Part shown: one piece after another, positions 37,120 to 44,545 of the stretch
Layout of the letters: each line of letters begins with the position of its first letter
Numbering within the stretch: the stretch's first letter is position 1
Virus record (IMG/VR): IMGVR_UViG_3300023274_000001
Location: 62,001 to 126,000 of that record
DNA from: a virus
DNA: 64,000 bases
Strand: one strand, 5' to 3'
The notes under the pieces: model-generated
The model's database searches: none
The model's input: only the letters and a program-made list of their open reading frames with translations
Told to the model about the DNA's origin: nothing
Made by a program: the position numbers and the translations under genes

Positions 37120-37135
37120 TGTGACCTGCGTCACA
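37120..37135. promoter_or_regulatory. Crp-type palindromic box 2
   Basis: Second identical 16-base dyad TGTGACCTGCGTCACA, 245 bp from the first. It overlaps one of the TGACCTGC repeats. Confidence 0.6.
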
Positions 37136-37306
37136 CACATTCGGTCCTGAAGTCCGGTAGCGCTCTGACCTGCACGTTTACTGTTCACCTGACACGTCGT
37201 CAGCAACCGCACACTTGCAATGGCAGCCATGTTTCTGGTCTAGTTCTGGTTGTCGCCACGACGCGGCGCCCGCTCCGGCGGGACGCGGCGCGGGGCGAGT
37301 GCAAGC

Positions 37307-37343
37307 GTCCGGGTTCTACCCCCGGACACACCCGCCCGGGTGT
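37307..37343. other. Tandem small hairpins
   Basis: GTCCGGG (37307-37313) pairs with CCCGGAC (37321-37327), and directly after it ACACCCG and CGGGTGT form a second dyad (37328-37343). They lie in the right part of the non-coding region. Confidence 0.4.
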
Positions 37344-38292
37344 TCCTTCACATCACGTGAGGGGTGACCGGGAAGGGCTCACACGAACTCTGTGACGCAT
37401 GCGGTTCGCCGTAGCGACGTCGGGAGGGGAAACGGGAGGCACGATCCCCGGGTGAGGCGGACGGGAGCGAAACGCGCTAGCCGTAATGGCGCGGGATGCA
37501 CTCGAATGCGGTTCCTTGAGATTTTCGGAGCCCTCTCGTACACGATCCCCGGTAACCCGGGAGTACGGGAGCGGCGCAAACGGCAAGCCACGCGGTCCCC
37601 TAGGGGGCGCCGGAAAGCGTGGCCACTCGAACCGGTGGGAGGGGTCACCCTTTTGCCAGTCGGGAATACGGCGCACGGAGTACGTGACCACTTGCCGGAA
37701 TGCCTTACAGATCACAAGCGACGTGATCAGGGAATCCGGGAATGTCACAGGAAACGTGTTAAAGCGTTAGTCCGGTTCCCGCGAGTTGCGGCGCACGCAA
37801 GTACGGCCCTCTAGTCCGGGAGGTCAACCACAAGCCACGTGGGGAAACCGGGGGAATGGTGGGGAAAGCGTGTCGAAATAGTCAGTCCGCAGCAAAACCC
37901 GTTTCACCACTGGTTCGAGCCAAACGCACTATGCGGGTACGGCATAGATGATCACGCACTCTCCCGGGAGGGGTTCCGGGGGTGACGTGCGACGGTACGG
38001 CGGGATACCAGGGGTGTCGGAACCCCTGCCCGTGACGGACGGGAGCGCTTAGCGCTTCCGTCCCCCGGGGGATTCGGACGCGACACGTTGCGACGCGCCG
38101 GTTTCCACACGGAAATACGGGACGCGCTCCGATGTGGCGCCGTTTCCCCCGGGACGCATCACGTGCTGAGAGCACGAACGGACAACATGGTTTCGGTCCG
38201 GTAGGCAGGGAGGCTAGAACTCCCGTGACGCTACGACGGGGAAACTCTGTCCGTTCCTCCCTCCGCACGGAGGTTCGGGAAGGATTCCGGCA

Positions 38293-38472
38293 ATGGTGAT
38301 CAGGCTTGACAACGGCGGAACGGTGACGGTCTCGGAAAGCGGGATCACGTACCGTCGGGGGCGCGAGATTCAGTGGCGCCCCCTCCCCGGAACGTACAGC
38401 GAATCGGCCGAATGGCTGGACACGTTGGCGAACGGGAATGCGGGAGTTCTGTTCACGTCGCGTAAGGCGTGA
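38293..38472 (+). CDS. Hypothetical protein, 59 aa
   Basis: First gene of the right arm. ATG with GGGAAGGATTCCGGCA, preceded by a small CCTCCG-CA-CGGAGG hairpin (38260-38273). Short beta-rich start (VIRLDNGGTVTVSESGITY) and helical end. Its stop is 60 bases before the next gene. Not recognised. Confidence 0.6.
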   Translation: MVIRLDNGGTVTVSESGITYRRGREIQWRPLPGTYSESAEWLDTLANGNAGVLFTSRKA

Positions 38473-38531
38473 ACTGTCGGCAGACGTCGCACACGAGAGA
38501 TGCGACGCGGACAACGGAAAGCGGGAAGATC

Positions 38532-40334
38532 ATGAAGGTTGCGGGCAAGGTGTTGGCGGTTTCGGGCGACGGTTTCGCTCGGATGTACGGGCAGGGTGAA
38601 CGGGGCGCGGGACACGCGGTGTTCATTCCGGCCGGTTGTCAGGGTGACCCGTTGGGCGGGAGCGGCGCGCGAATCGTCCGGGCATGCGGGAGCACGCTCC
38701 CGACGGAAAAGGCGGCCGAGAAATTCCAGGGTGACAAGCGGTGCCCGAAGTGTGTCGAGTGGCTGGCCACGACGGACGGGACGGCTGCGCTCGAATCGGC
38801 CCGTGCGGAGCGTCACGCGTGGGAGTTCGGCGCCGATGACATCGCGGAACTGTTCAGCGTGGCGGACGTGGTGAACGGGACGGACGCCCGGGAGGACTCC
38901 GCCCCGGTTGCGGACATGGCCCCGGGTGCGGCGCGTGACGCTGCGGTGCGGGAGATCTGGACCGGCGGGAGCGACCCCGACCCGGTGGCCACGCGTAAGG
39001 CGGCGGTCGCTCGGGAGCGTAAGCGGCTGGCAGATCAGACGGAAAAGCGGGAGGCCGCTAAGCGGGAGGACTCCGCCCCGGTTGACCCCCCGGCGGACGG
39101 GAGCGGCGCGGAGATCATCGCGTCAACGGGTAAGACGCTCGCACAGATGGTCGCCGAAACGGCCACGTTCTACGCGAACGGCGGTGCGGTCTCCCCGGAG
39201 ATTGCGGCACTCCCGGCGCCCGGAACGGTGAGCCTGGCAAGCGGGACGGTTTCCGGGAGTGCGGCCGAAATTCTGGTCTGCACGTTCAAGGGTGAGGTTT
39301 CGACCGTCAACCCGGAGCGGACGCACGGGAAGTGCCCCGACTGCACCACGTACATTCCCCTTCTGCCCGGGGGCGCGGGAGGCAAGGAATCCGGCCCGAA
39401 GGTTTCCAAGATCAAGTGCGACGGGACCGGTTCGGCTCCGACGTCCGGGACCCTGGTTCTCCGCGACGATCACAGCGTGAGCGTGGCGGACGACTACGAC
39501 GGTAAGACGTCGGCCCCCTGCCCGGACTGCGGGCGCGTGATCGCGGTCTCTCGTGACCGGAACATGCGCAAGCACAACGGCTTGGAAGTGCGGGAGGTTG
39601 CCGAGTCGGCGGACGTCGACAAGATCGGCAAGCACAACGTGGGCGGGGTCGCGACTCCGGCCGGTAAGGGCCTGTCGTCCAAGTCGATTGAGACCGTGGA
39701 ACACGGGAGCGTGCCCGGTGACCCTGCCTCCGCTGACAAGCGGCGTGCGGCGGAGATCGAAGAGCGGGGCGCGGACGCGCGGGAGTTCAAGGGCGGTGCG
39801 GACGTCGGGGCGACGGTTGCCAAGGGTGCGCGACTGGCACTGTCCCGGGGTCACGGTTCGGTGGACGGGAGCGCGACGACCGGGAGTCAGAACATGGCGC
39901 CCGTGCAGCCCAAGGGGTGGGTAGGGGTCGCCGGTACGGGATCGCTTCCGGCCATGGTGCGCCCCGGGATTGACCCGGAAGTGACCGGGGACATCTGCCC
40001 CCTGCCGAAGTGCGGCGGACAGCGTAAGGACGTCGCACACAAGGGCAAGTCGTCGGGGTGGCGTCGGCGTCACTCCTCGCAGATCGGCGCCTATCTGGCC
40101 GGGCGCAAGGAAGAGCGGGACGCCAAGCGCGCGGCGCAGATCGAAAGCGGGGAGATCGTTCCCGCCTCGGTCAAGCGGGAGGCCCGTAAGGCGGCGTCGG
40201 TCGGATCGTTCAGTGAGGGCAACGTGAACGGGACCGTGACGCACGCGCCCCGCCCGGAGTTCGCCCCGAAGGGGACGCGCAAGCCTGCCCCGAACGGCAA
40301 CAAGCACACCCGCCGGAGCGGTCGCGCGGAGTAG
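38532..40334 (+). CDS. Large multi-CxxC protein, 600 aa
   Basis: ATG with GGGAAGATC leader. The largest right-arm gene. At least four Cys clusters are spread along it: RACGST...KRCPKCVEW near 55-75, VCTFKG...GKCPDCTTY near 255-280, APCPDCGRVIAV near 335, and ICPLPKCGGQRKDVAHKGKS near 500. Between them are Ala/Glu/Lys-rich, low-complexity stretches, and the C-terminus is very basic (KPAPNGNKHTRRSGR). This suggests several zinc-ribbons strung on flexible linkers, possibly a nucleic-acid-binding protein made early. No family recognised; a start 21 codons upstream is possible but lacks a ribosome site. Confidence 0.8.
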   Translation: MKVAGKVLAVSGDGFARMYGQGERGAGHAVFIPAGCQGDPLGGSGARIVRACGSTLPTEKAAEKFQGDKRCPKCVEWLATTDGTAALESARAERHAWEFGADDIAELFSVADVVNGTDAREDSAPVADMAPGAARDAAVREIWTGGSDPDPVATRKAAVARERKRLADQTEKREAAKREDSAPVDPPADGSGAEIIASTGKTLAQMVAETATFYANGGAVSPEIAALPAPGTVSLASGTVSGSAAEILVCTFKGEVSTVNPERTHGKCPDCTTYIPLLPGGAGGKESGPKVSKIKCDGTGSAPTSGTLVLRDDHSVSVADDYDGKTSAPCPDCGRVIAVSRDRNMRKHNGLEVREVAESADVDKIGKHNVGGVATPAGKGLSSKSIETVEHGSVPGDPASADKRRAAEIEERGADAREFKGGADVGATVAKGARLALSRGHGSVDGSATTGSQNMAPVQPKGWVGVAGTGSLPAMVRPGIDPEVTGDICPLPKCGGQRKDVAHKGKSSGWRRRHSSQIGAYLAGRKEERDAKRAAQIESGEIVPASVKREARKAASVGSFSEGNVNGTVTHAPRPEFAPKGTRKPAPNGNKHTRRSGRAE

Positions 40335-40366
40335 TCCGCAGACGTCCGGAAGTCAAAGAGCGAAGC

Positions 40367-40390
40367 GGGCCCCGGGAACTCCCGGGGCCC
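40367..40390 (+). terminator. Intergenic hairpin (10 bp, AACT loop)
   Basis: GGGCCCCGGG (40367-40376), loop AACT, CCCGGGGCCC (40381-40390). It ends 27 bases before the next ATG and is followed by GGAAAGGGAGTACGGGAC. Confidence 0.7.
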
Positions 40391-40417
40391 GGGTGAATCG
40401 GAAAGGGAGTACGGGAC

Positions 40418-41086
40418 ATGAGCACGATCACGGTTGCGCAGGAAATCGAGGGCGCGCGGGAGCGCGTGACGCCGTTCTTCGAGGGGCTGCGGGAGGACAT
40501 GACGGCTCACTTCTGGGAGACGTTCGGCGCGGCGGCGGCGGCCTACCGGGGCGCGCGGTCGGAGGGTCCGGCGGCGGACCGGTTCGCGGGAGTGGTCGGC
40601 GAACTGATCCGGGACGCAAAGGGAACCGCGAGTGACCCCGTGCTGCGCCGTGGCGCCCCACTCCCGGCCGAGTACGGCGCCCCCGCGCGGGAGGCCCGGG
40701 AGGTCCCTCCCATGCCCTCACGTGAGCCGTGGGCGACCATGCCGACCGACGGGAGCGGAACGCTCACCCTGCCGGAGCGCATCACGTACGCGGTGATCGG
40801 CGCGGCGTGCGTGGCGGTCCTGCTGATCATCGGATTCCTGGTCTCGGGGGTCGGGAGTTCCCCCGACGCTCCGGCCGTGGACATGCGCAACGCGGGACAG
40901 GTGGTCACGGACGCCGACTTGATCACTCAGGGTGGCTACTGGTCATGGGAGGTCGCCGAGTCGTGCGGGATGCGCGTTCCGGCGGAGTGTGACAAGACGC
41001 TGCGGGAGGTCAACGCGGCGGCGGAGCGCTACGGCGTGCGGGTGTGGGAGGACGGAACGATCTCCCCCCTCGGACGTCAGTACTGA
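40418..41086 (+). CDS. Single-span membrane protein, 222 aa
   Basis: The first 115 residues are helical and Arg/Glu/Pro-rich (cytoplasmic). Then one transmembrane helix at about 125-147 (ITYAVIGAACVAVLLIIGFL) and an outer 75-residue domain with two Cys (ESCGMRVPAECDKTLRE) that may form a disulfide. Start leader GGAAAGGGAGTACGGGAC. Role unknown. Confidence 0.78.
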   Translation: MSTITVAQEIEGARERVTPFFEGLREDMTAHFWETFGAAAAAYRGARSEGPAADRFAGVVGELIRDAKGTASDPVLRRGAPLPAEYGAPAREAREVPPMPSREPWATMPTDGSGTLTLPERITYAVIGAACVAVLLIIGFLVSGVGSSPDAPAVDMRNAGQVVTDADLITQGGYWSWEVAESCGMRVPAECDKTLREVNAAAERYGVRVWEDGTISPLGRQY

Positions 41087-41106
41087 TCACGGCCGTGCGG
41101 TCCGGT

Positions 41107-41132
41107 CGGGCTCCGGGTTTCCCGGGGTCCCG
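41107..41132 (+). terminator. Intergenic hairpin
   Basis: CGGGCTCCGGG and CCCGGGGTCCCG pair around TTT (inner CCGGG 41113-41117 with CCCGG 41121-41125). It lies 55 bases before the next gene. Confidence 0.5.
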
Positions 41133-41185
41133 GCCGAATCGTCCGGGAGTGAGGGACGAGACGCGGAAAGGGAGAGGAAACGATC

Positions 41186-41584
41186 ATGGGTGCTGTCACG
41201 CTGGCCAAGCTGAGCGACGGAACGCGGGAGGACTTCCCGGGGGTCGGAATGAACTCCGGCGCGGGGGAACTCCAGTTCATCGGCGGAATGCCGACGCGCA
41301 AGATCGACGGTCCGCTGATCATGGTGGCCGGGATGCGCGTCAACCTGCCGGAGTCGGTCAAGGTCCCGGGTCCGCGCCGGGTGCGCGCGGTTGCCGTGGC
41401 CGTGGAGCGCGACGGGTTCCGGGACGCGGCCGAAACCGTGCCCAGCTACCGGGGCGTCGTGATCACGGCGGACGGTGACGAGTACCGGACGGGCCCGCGC
41501 GGTGAGATGGAGTACGTGCGCCGCGAGTGGCTGCGTCTGGCCGTGGAGTCGGGGACGTTCCGCCGTGTCGCCCGGATGAGCTAA
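41186..41584 (+). CDS. Hypothetical protein, 132 aa
   Basis: ATG with GGAAAGGGAGAGGAAACGATC. Beta-rich (FIGGMPTRKIDGPLIMVAGM, RVRAVAVAVERDGF) with a C-terminal basic helix. No domain recognised. Confidence 0.75.
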   Translation: MGAVTLAKLSDGTREDFPGVGMNSGAGELQFIGGMPTRKIDGPLIMVAGMRVNLPESVKVPGPRRVRAVAVAVERDGFRDAAETVPSYRGVVITADGDEYRTGPRGEMEYVRREWLRLAVESGTFRRVARMS

Positions 41585-41596
41585 CATCCGGGACGT

Positions 41597-41607
41597 GGCC
41601 TAGGTCA
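41597..41607 (+). promoter_or_regulatory. GGCCTAGGTCA element
   Basis: Conserved 11-mer 33 bases before the gene at 41640; also at 25167 and 59038. TAACAT, a possible -10, lies 10 bases upstream of it. Confidence 0.4.
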
Positions 41608-41639
41608 GACAGGAACATCGGGAAGGGAGAAACGGGATC

Positions 41640-42023
41640 ATGCAGGAATCGATGACGCGCGGTGAGTGGTGGGACGAGTCGGCCCCGTACGGTGCGAACG
41701 GGTACACGTTCGGACGCGGTGAGCGGGTCACGGGCGCTCAGGTCGCGCGGGAGGTCACGTTCGACATGCAGCCGGGCGACCCGAACTGTGTGGCGCGGGG
41801 CGTGGCGGAGATGACCGACGGCCGCGTGTACATGTTCACGGTCGTGCGGGAGGACTTCGCCCGGAACTGCCCGGCGGACGGACGTAAGCGGCGGCGGTTC
41901 GCCTCCCTGTCGCGCCTGCCGTTCCGGGAGGCGGCATTCGACCTGATGGCATGGGAGATCGCCGGGCACCGTATCCGCCCGGCGGATGTCCCGGAGTACA
42001 CACGTCAGATTCACGCGCTCTGA
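41640..42023 (+). CDS. Hypothetical protein, 127 aa
   Basis: ATG with GGGAAGGGAGAAACGGGATC. Mixed alpha/beta: REVTFDMQPGDPNCVARGVA, then a basic GRKRRRFASLSRLPF segment and a final helix. No known family. Confidence 0.75.
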   Translation: MQESMTRGEWWDESAPYGANGYTFGRGERVTGAQVAREVTFDMQPGDPNCVARGVAEMTDGRVYMFTVVREDFARNCPADGRKRRRFASLSRLPFREAAFDLMAWEIAGHRIRPADVPEYTRQIHAL

Positions 42024-42047
42024 CGTCGGGGAGACGCCCTAGGCGAA

Positions 42048-42067
42048 CCGGTCCGGGAACGGACCGG
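42048..42067 (+). terminator. Intergenic hairpin (8 bp, GGAA loop)
   Basis: CCGGTCCG (42048-42055), GGAA, CGGACCGG (42060-42067), just after a CCCTAGG word (42037-42043). A second small stem, GCCGGG/CCCGGC, follows at 42071-42089. Confidence 0.65.
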
Positions 42068-42147
42068 GGCGCCGGGAGTGCCGCCCGGCACTGCGGGCCC
42101 GGTCACATCGGACCGGGGCCATTGGTTCGGAAAGAGAGAAGATCAAC

Positions 42148-42552
42148 ATGCGTGCAGCATTCGCGGGAATCCTCGCCGGTCTCGTCGCCCTGTTCTCGCT
42201 GAGCGGGAGCGCGGAAGCGGCCCCGTCGGTCAAGCGTCCGGCCGTCAAGTCGGTCTGCGAGACCGGGAGCCGGGGACAGAAGGCGTACGACGCGAAGTGC
42301 CTGAAGACCGGGACCGTGATGGACGGCGTGAACCTGTGGTTCCGCTACATCGACGGCGGCGCGGTGAGCAAGGCCGACCGCAAGGCGTTCTGCAAGGACG
42401 CGACCAGCACGGGCCACACCCGCGCCGGGATCATCGACGGCCTGTTCGATGTCGCGTACGACAACTACCGCAACCACACCCGCATGCTCTCGATCGCCGG
42501 GACCGTCGGCGTGTGGGACTGCCAGGCCCTCGGGGTCAAGATCAAGAAGTAG
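42148..42552 (+). CDS. Secreted protein with signal peptide, 134 aa
   Basis: MRAAFAGILAGLVALFSLSG followed by SAEA-A is a Sec signal peptide with cleavage near residue 24. The mature part has four Cys (SVCETGSRGQ, AKCLKTG, FCKDATSTGH, WDCQALG) that could form two disulfides and is Lys-rich. Leader GGAAAGAGAGAAGATCAAC. Exported phage protein of unknown role; an envelope or exclusion function is possible. Confidence 0.78.
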   Translation: MRAAFAGILAGLVALFSLSGSAEAAPSVKRPAVKSVCETGSRGQKAYDAKCLKTGTVMDGVNLWFRYIDGGAVSKADRKAFCKDATSTGHTRAGIIDGLFDVAYDNYRNHTRMLSIAGTVGVWDCQALGVKIKK

Positions 42553-42572
42553 TCCGGCCGGACCGGCGGACG

Positions 42573-42603
42573 GGAGCGCGCGGGAGGGGGGCCCGCGCGT
42601 TCC
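42573..42603 (+). terminator. Intergenic hairpin, GGAG/TTCC type (12 bp)
   Basis: GGAGCGCGCGGG (42573-42584) pairs with CCCGCGCGTTCC (42592-42603), followed by AG. The stem begins GGAG and ends TTCC, as in the hairpins at 43612, 44071 and 44486. Confidence 0.75.
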
Positions 42604-42644
42604 AGCCTGCTTGTCCAGCGGGAACCGAGGAGAGGGAGAAGATC

Positions 42645-42962
42645 ATGGCGAAACTTTCTGCGGCCGGACGGCTCGTGATGTTCCTGGTCGACAGTCCGCA
42701 CGCGCGCGTCAGCTACTCGCTGGGGGGCGGATTCAGTCCGTCGGTCATCGCGTCCATGGAGCGGGGGCACGGTACGAAGTCGAACCCGCGCGCTGACACG
42801 GTCCTGAAGCTGATCGACGTCGGCGTGCTGGAAGGGGCGGAGTTCGCGGATCTGAAGCTGACCGCGCGGGGCCGGACGATCCTGGCCGAACAGCAGGCGC
42901 TCGGGTGGGAGCTGGTCACCGGGACCGGCCACAAGCCGCGCATGCAGCAGAAGGGGAAGTGA
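42645..42962 (+). CDS. Hypothetical protein, HTH-like, 105 aa
   Basis: ATG with GGAGAGGGAGAAGATC. Helical: AGRLVMFLVDSPHARVSYSL, then a possible HTH with SPSVIASMERGHGTKSNPRA and DTVLKLIDVGVLEGAEFADL. The basic end has GHKPRMQQKGK. It may bind DNA; low certainty. Confidence 0.7.
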   Translation: MAKLSAAGRLVMFLVDSPHARVSYSLGGGFSPSVIASMERGHGTKSNPRADTVLKLIDVGVLEGAEFADLKLTARGRTILAEQQALGWELVTGTGHKPRMQQKGK

Positions 42963-42974
42963 CCGGCTGACGGG

Positions 42975-43002
42975 AGCGCCCCGGGGGCAACTCCGGGGCG
43001 CT
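42975..43002 (+). terminator. Intergenic hairpin (10 bp)
   Basis: AGCGCCCCGG (42975-42984) pairs with CCGGGGCGCT (42993-43002); it follows GACGGG and lies 47 bases before the next ATG. Confidence 0.7.
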
Positions 43003-43048
43003 GACGCCAACTTGTCACGGACGGAACCGAGGAAAGGGAGAAACGGGA

Positions 43049-43585
43049 ATGATCAAGCCGTACGGAATCAAGGTCACCGCGTACCGGGAGGGTTCGGACT
43101 CCGGCATGTACCACGTGCGGGAGTTCGACGCGCCGGGACGTGCGGAAGCGGTCGCGGCCGTGCGTTCGTGGCTGCTGGTCGAGGGGTACGACGCCGACCA
43201 GTCCAAGATCGAAGTGGTGGCGGACGGGATGACCCTCGCCGACCACATGTCCCGGGAGCTGGTGAACCTGGGGGCCCGCATGTCCCTGCGTCACGGCGTG
43301 AGCATGGACGGCCCGCGCACGTGGGTGGACGGGAACGGCGAGAGGGGCGCGGCCGTCAAGCTATGGGCGGCGAACGGGCGCGGCGTGTCGGTCTCGTCGA
43401 AGCTGGACGAAAACGGGTTCATTCACTCGGAGTTCGCGGCGATCCGGGAGGACGCGGCCGACCGGCACGGGTGGGTGTTCGACGACGCGGCGCAGCACTA
43501 CCCGGAGCGCACGACAGTCGGGGACGGGTTCGACGGTGACGTGTCGGAGATGCTGACGCGCATCGTCGGCCTGCCCCGGAAGTAA
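43049..43585 (+). CDS. Hypothetical protein, 178 aa
   Basis: ATG with GAAAGGGAGAAACGGGA. Opens IKPYGIKVTAYREGSDSGMY with beta strands, then FDAPGRAEAVAAVRSWLLVE, an alpha helix, and an acidic C-terminal half. No motif recognised. Confidence 0.76.
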   Translation: MIKPYGIKVTAYREGSDSGMYHVREFDAPGRAEAVAAVRSWLLVEGYDADQSKIEVVADGMTLADHMSRELVNLGARMSLRHGVSMDGPRTWVDGNGERGAAVKLWAANGRGVSVSSKLDENGFIHSEFAAIREDAADRHGWVFDDAAQHYPERTTVGDGFDGDVSEMLTRIVGLPRK

Positions 43586-43611
43586 CGAACGGGTCACGAT
43601 GTAGGCGGACG

Positions 43612-43638
43612 GGAGCGCCCGGGTCCTCCGGGCGTTCC
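43612..43638 (+). terminator. Intergenic hairpin, GGAG/TTCC type (11 bp)
   Basis: GGAGCGCCCGG (43612-43622), loop GTCCT, CCGGGCGTTCC (43628-43638), one G-T wobble. Confidence 0.75.
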
Positions 43639-43660
43639 AGCCGGTCTATGATCGGGCAAC

Positions 43661-43670
43661 GGCCTAGGCC
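43661..43670 (+). promoter_or_regulatory. GGCCTAGGCC palindrome
   Basis: Perfect 10-bp palindrome between the hairpin and the start leader of the gene at 43699; TATGAT, a possible -10, is at 43646. The same palindrome occurs at 52176. Confidence 0.4.
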
Positions 43671-43698
43671 GAACGGGAACGCGGAGAGGGAGAAGATC

Positions 43699-44046
43699 AT
43701 GGCTCAGAAGAAGCGGAACGCACCGTCGGGCAACGTCGCGTGGCGTGAGTTCATGAACGTCGTCACGGCGGGACGCGGCGGGGAGTACGGGCGCGTCCCG
43801 CGTGGCGGTCTCGCGGTCGGCGCGAACCCCACGGAAGAGCTGACGTGGCTTCCGGCGGAGTGGGACGCGGACGTGGAGCACGCTTCCCACGTCGTCTACC
43901 ACTACGGGACGCCGGTCGCGTGGATCGACGAGCGTAACGGCGGGTGGGTCGTGCCGGAGGTGAACTACACCCCGCAGACCAGCGGCGTACAGAACCGCAT
44001 CCGGGAGTACCTGGGCGCCGGGTTCCGCACCACGGTCAAGATCTGA
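43699..44046 (+). CDS. Hypothetical protein (DUF8033-like C-terminus), 115 aa
   Basis: ATG with GCGGAGAGGGAGAAGATC. The second half, VVYHYGTPVAWIDERNGGWV followed by TPQTSGVQNRIREYL, has the YGTxIAW...TxxHQ-like shape of a small beta-alpha domain common in phage proteins (DUF8033, from memory). Basic N-terminus. Confidence 0.72.
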   Translation: MAQKKRNAPSGNVAWREFMNVVTAGRGGEYGRVPRGGLAVGANPTEELTWLPAEWDADVEHASHVVYHYGTPVAWIDERNGGWVVPEVNYTPQTSGVQNRIREYLGAGFRTTVKI

Positions 44047-44070
44047 CGGACGGGCGCGCGGTCGCGTTCG

Positions 44071-44102
44071 GGAGCGCGCGGGGATCCGTCCCCGCTCGTT
44101 CC
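44071..44102 (+). terminator. Intergenic hairpin, GGAG/TTCC type (12 of 13 bp)
   Basis: GGAGCGCGCGGGG (44071-44083) pairs with CCCCGCTCGTTCC (44090-44102). The preceding 15 bases, GGTCGCGTTCGGGAG, recur at the next hairpin, while the stem core differs. Confidence 0.75.
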
Positions 44103-44135
44103 AGTGCACGACCGGACGACGGAAAGAGGGAAGAC

Positions 44136-44471
44136 ATGGCGACGTACGACTACCTGAAGCCCGGCGAGGCGCTGGCCAGGGCGCACGAGAGCGCGCGGGA
44201 CTTCGAGAAGATCATCGGGCTGCGCGGGATGGACGCCGACAACATCCGGCCCCGGATCGAGCGGACGCGGGCCGGGTACATGCACCCGCCCGTCGACACG
44301 TGGCGCGCATACGGGAGCCGCGACAAGATGCGGGAGATCGTCAAGGTCGAGAGGACGACCGGCGACGCGGACCCCGGGACGATTACGGTCACGTTCAAGA
44401 ACGACGACGGCACGGAAGAGTCGACGTACCTGCACAGGTTCGATCTGCTCTGTGTCGAACGCCCCATCTGA
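44136..44471 (+). CDS. Hypothetical protein, 111 aa
   Basis: ATG with GGAAAGAGGGAAGAC. Helical start (PGEALARAHESARDFEKIIG), then RERTRAGYMHPP-like basic part and a beta end (GTITVTFKNDDGTEESTYLH). Not recognised. Confidence 0.74.
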   Translation: MATYDYLKPGEALARAHESARDFEKIIGLRGMDADNIRPRIERTRAGYMHPPVDTWRAYGSRDKMREIVKVERTTGDADPGTITVTFKNDDGTEESTYLHRFDLLCVERPI

Positions 44472-44485
44472 CGCGGTCGCGTTCG

Positions 44486-44512
44486 GGAGTGCCGGAGGGG
44501 GACCGGCATTCC
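44486..44512 (+). terminator. Intergenic hairpin, GGAG/TTCC type (10 bp)
   Basis: GGAGTGCCGG (44486-44495) pairs with CCGGCATTCC (44503-44512). Flanks GGTCGCGTTC and AGTGCA are shared with the hairpin at 44071, but stem bases differ on both sides. Confidence 0.75.
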
Positions 44513-44545
44513 AGTGCATGACCGACGGAAGGGAGAAACGGAAGC

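Larger units (their letters stand above)
36613..37174. repeat. TGACCTGC repeats, right group (six copies)
   Basis: TGACCTGC at 36614, 36877, 37012, 37122 and 37166 on the plus strand and inverted at 37103-37111. Two copies lie in a longer duplicated unit: TGAAGTCCGGTAG (36985-36997 and 37148-37160) followed by CTCTGACCTGCA (37009-37020 and 37163-37174). Confidence 0.75.
35591..38292. other. 2.7-kb non-coding region, candidate origin or early control region
   Basis: No reading frame here has both a ribosome site and the strong GC3 bias of the neighbours. From left to right it holds a pyrimidine-rich block with repeated CATTCC and CTCCCG words (about 35640-36490), an alternating GCGC-rich stretch (36308-36375), a lower-GC block with six TGACCTGC copies and two Crp-type boxes (36500-37200), and a GC-rich block with short hairpins (37240-38290). 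The GGGAG word is on the minus strand in the first block and on the plus strand in the last. Confidence 0.7.

Noticed and set aside
37486-37770. 94-codon plus-strand reading frame in the non-coding region
   Set aside because: No ribosome site, GC at third positions far below the neighbours, Arg/Ser/Gly-rich composition without any domain.
37900-37916. GGTTCGAGCC resembling a tRNA T-loop
   Set aside because: No 5-bp T-stem or acceptor, D or anticodon arms can be formed on either strand.
37882-38514. 210-codon minus-strand reading frame antisense to the gene at 38293
   Set aside because: Overlaps the start of a well-supported plus-strand gene; Arg/Pro/Ser composition typical of antisense frames in high-GC DNA.
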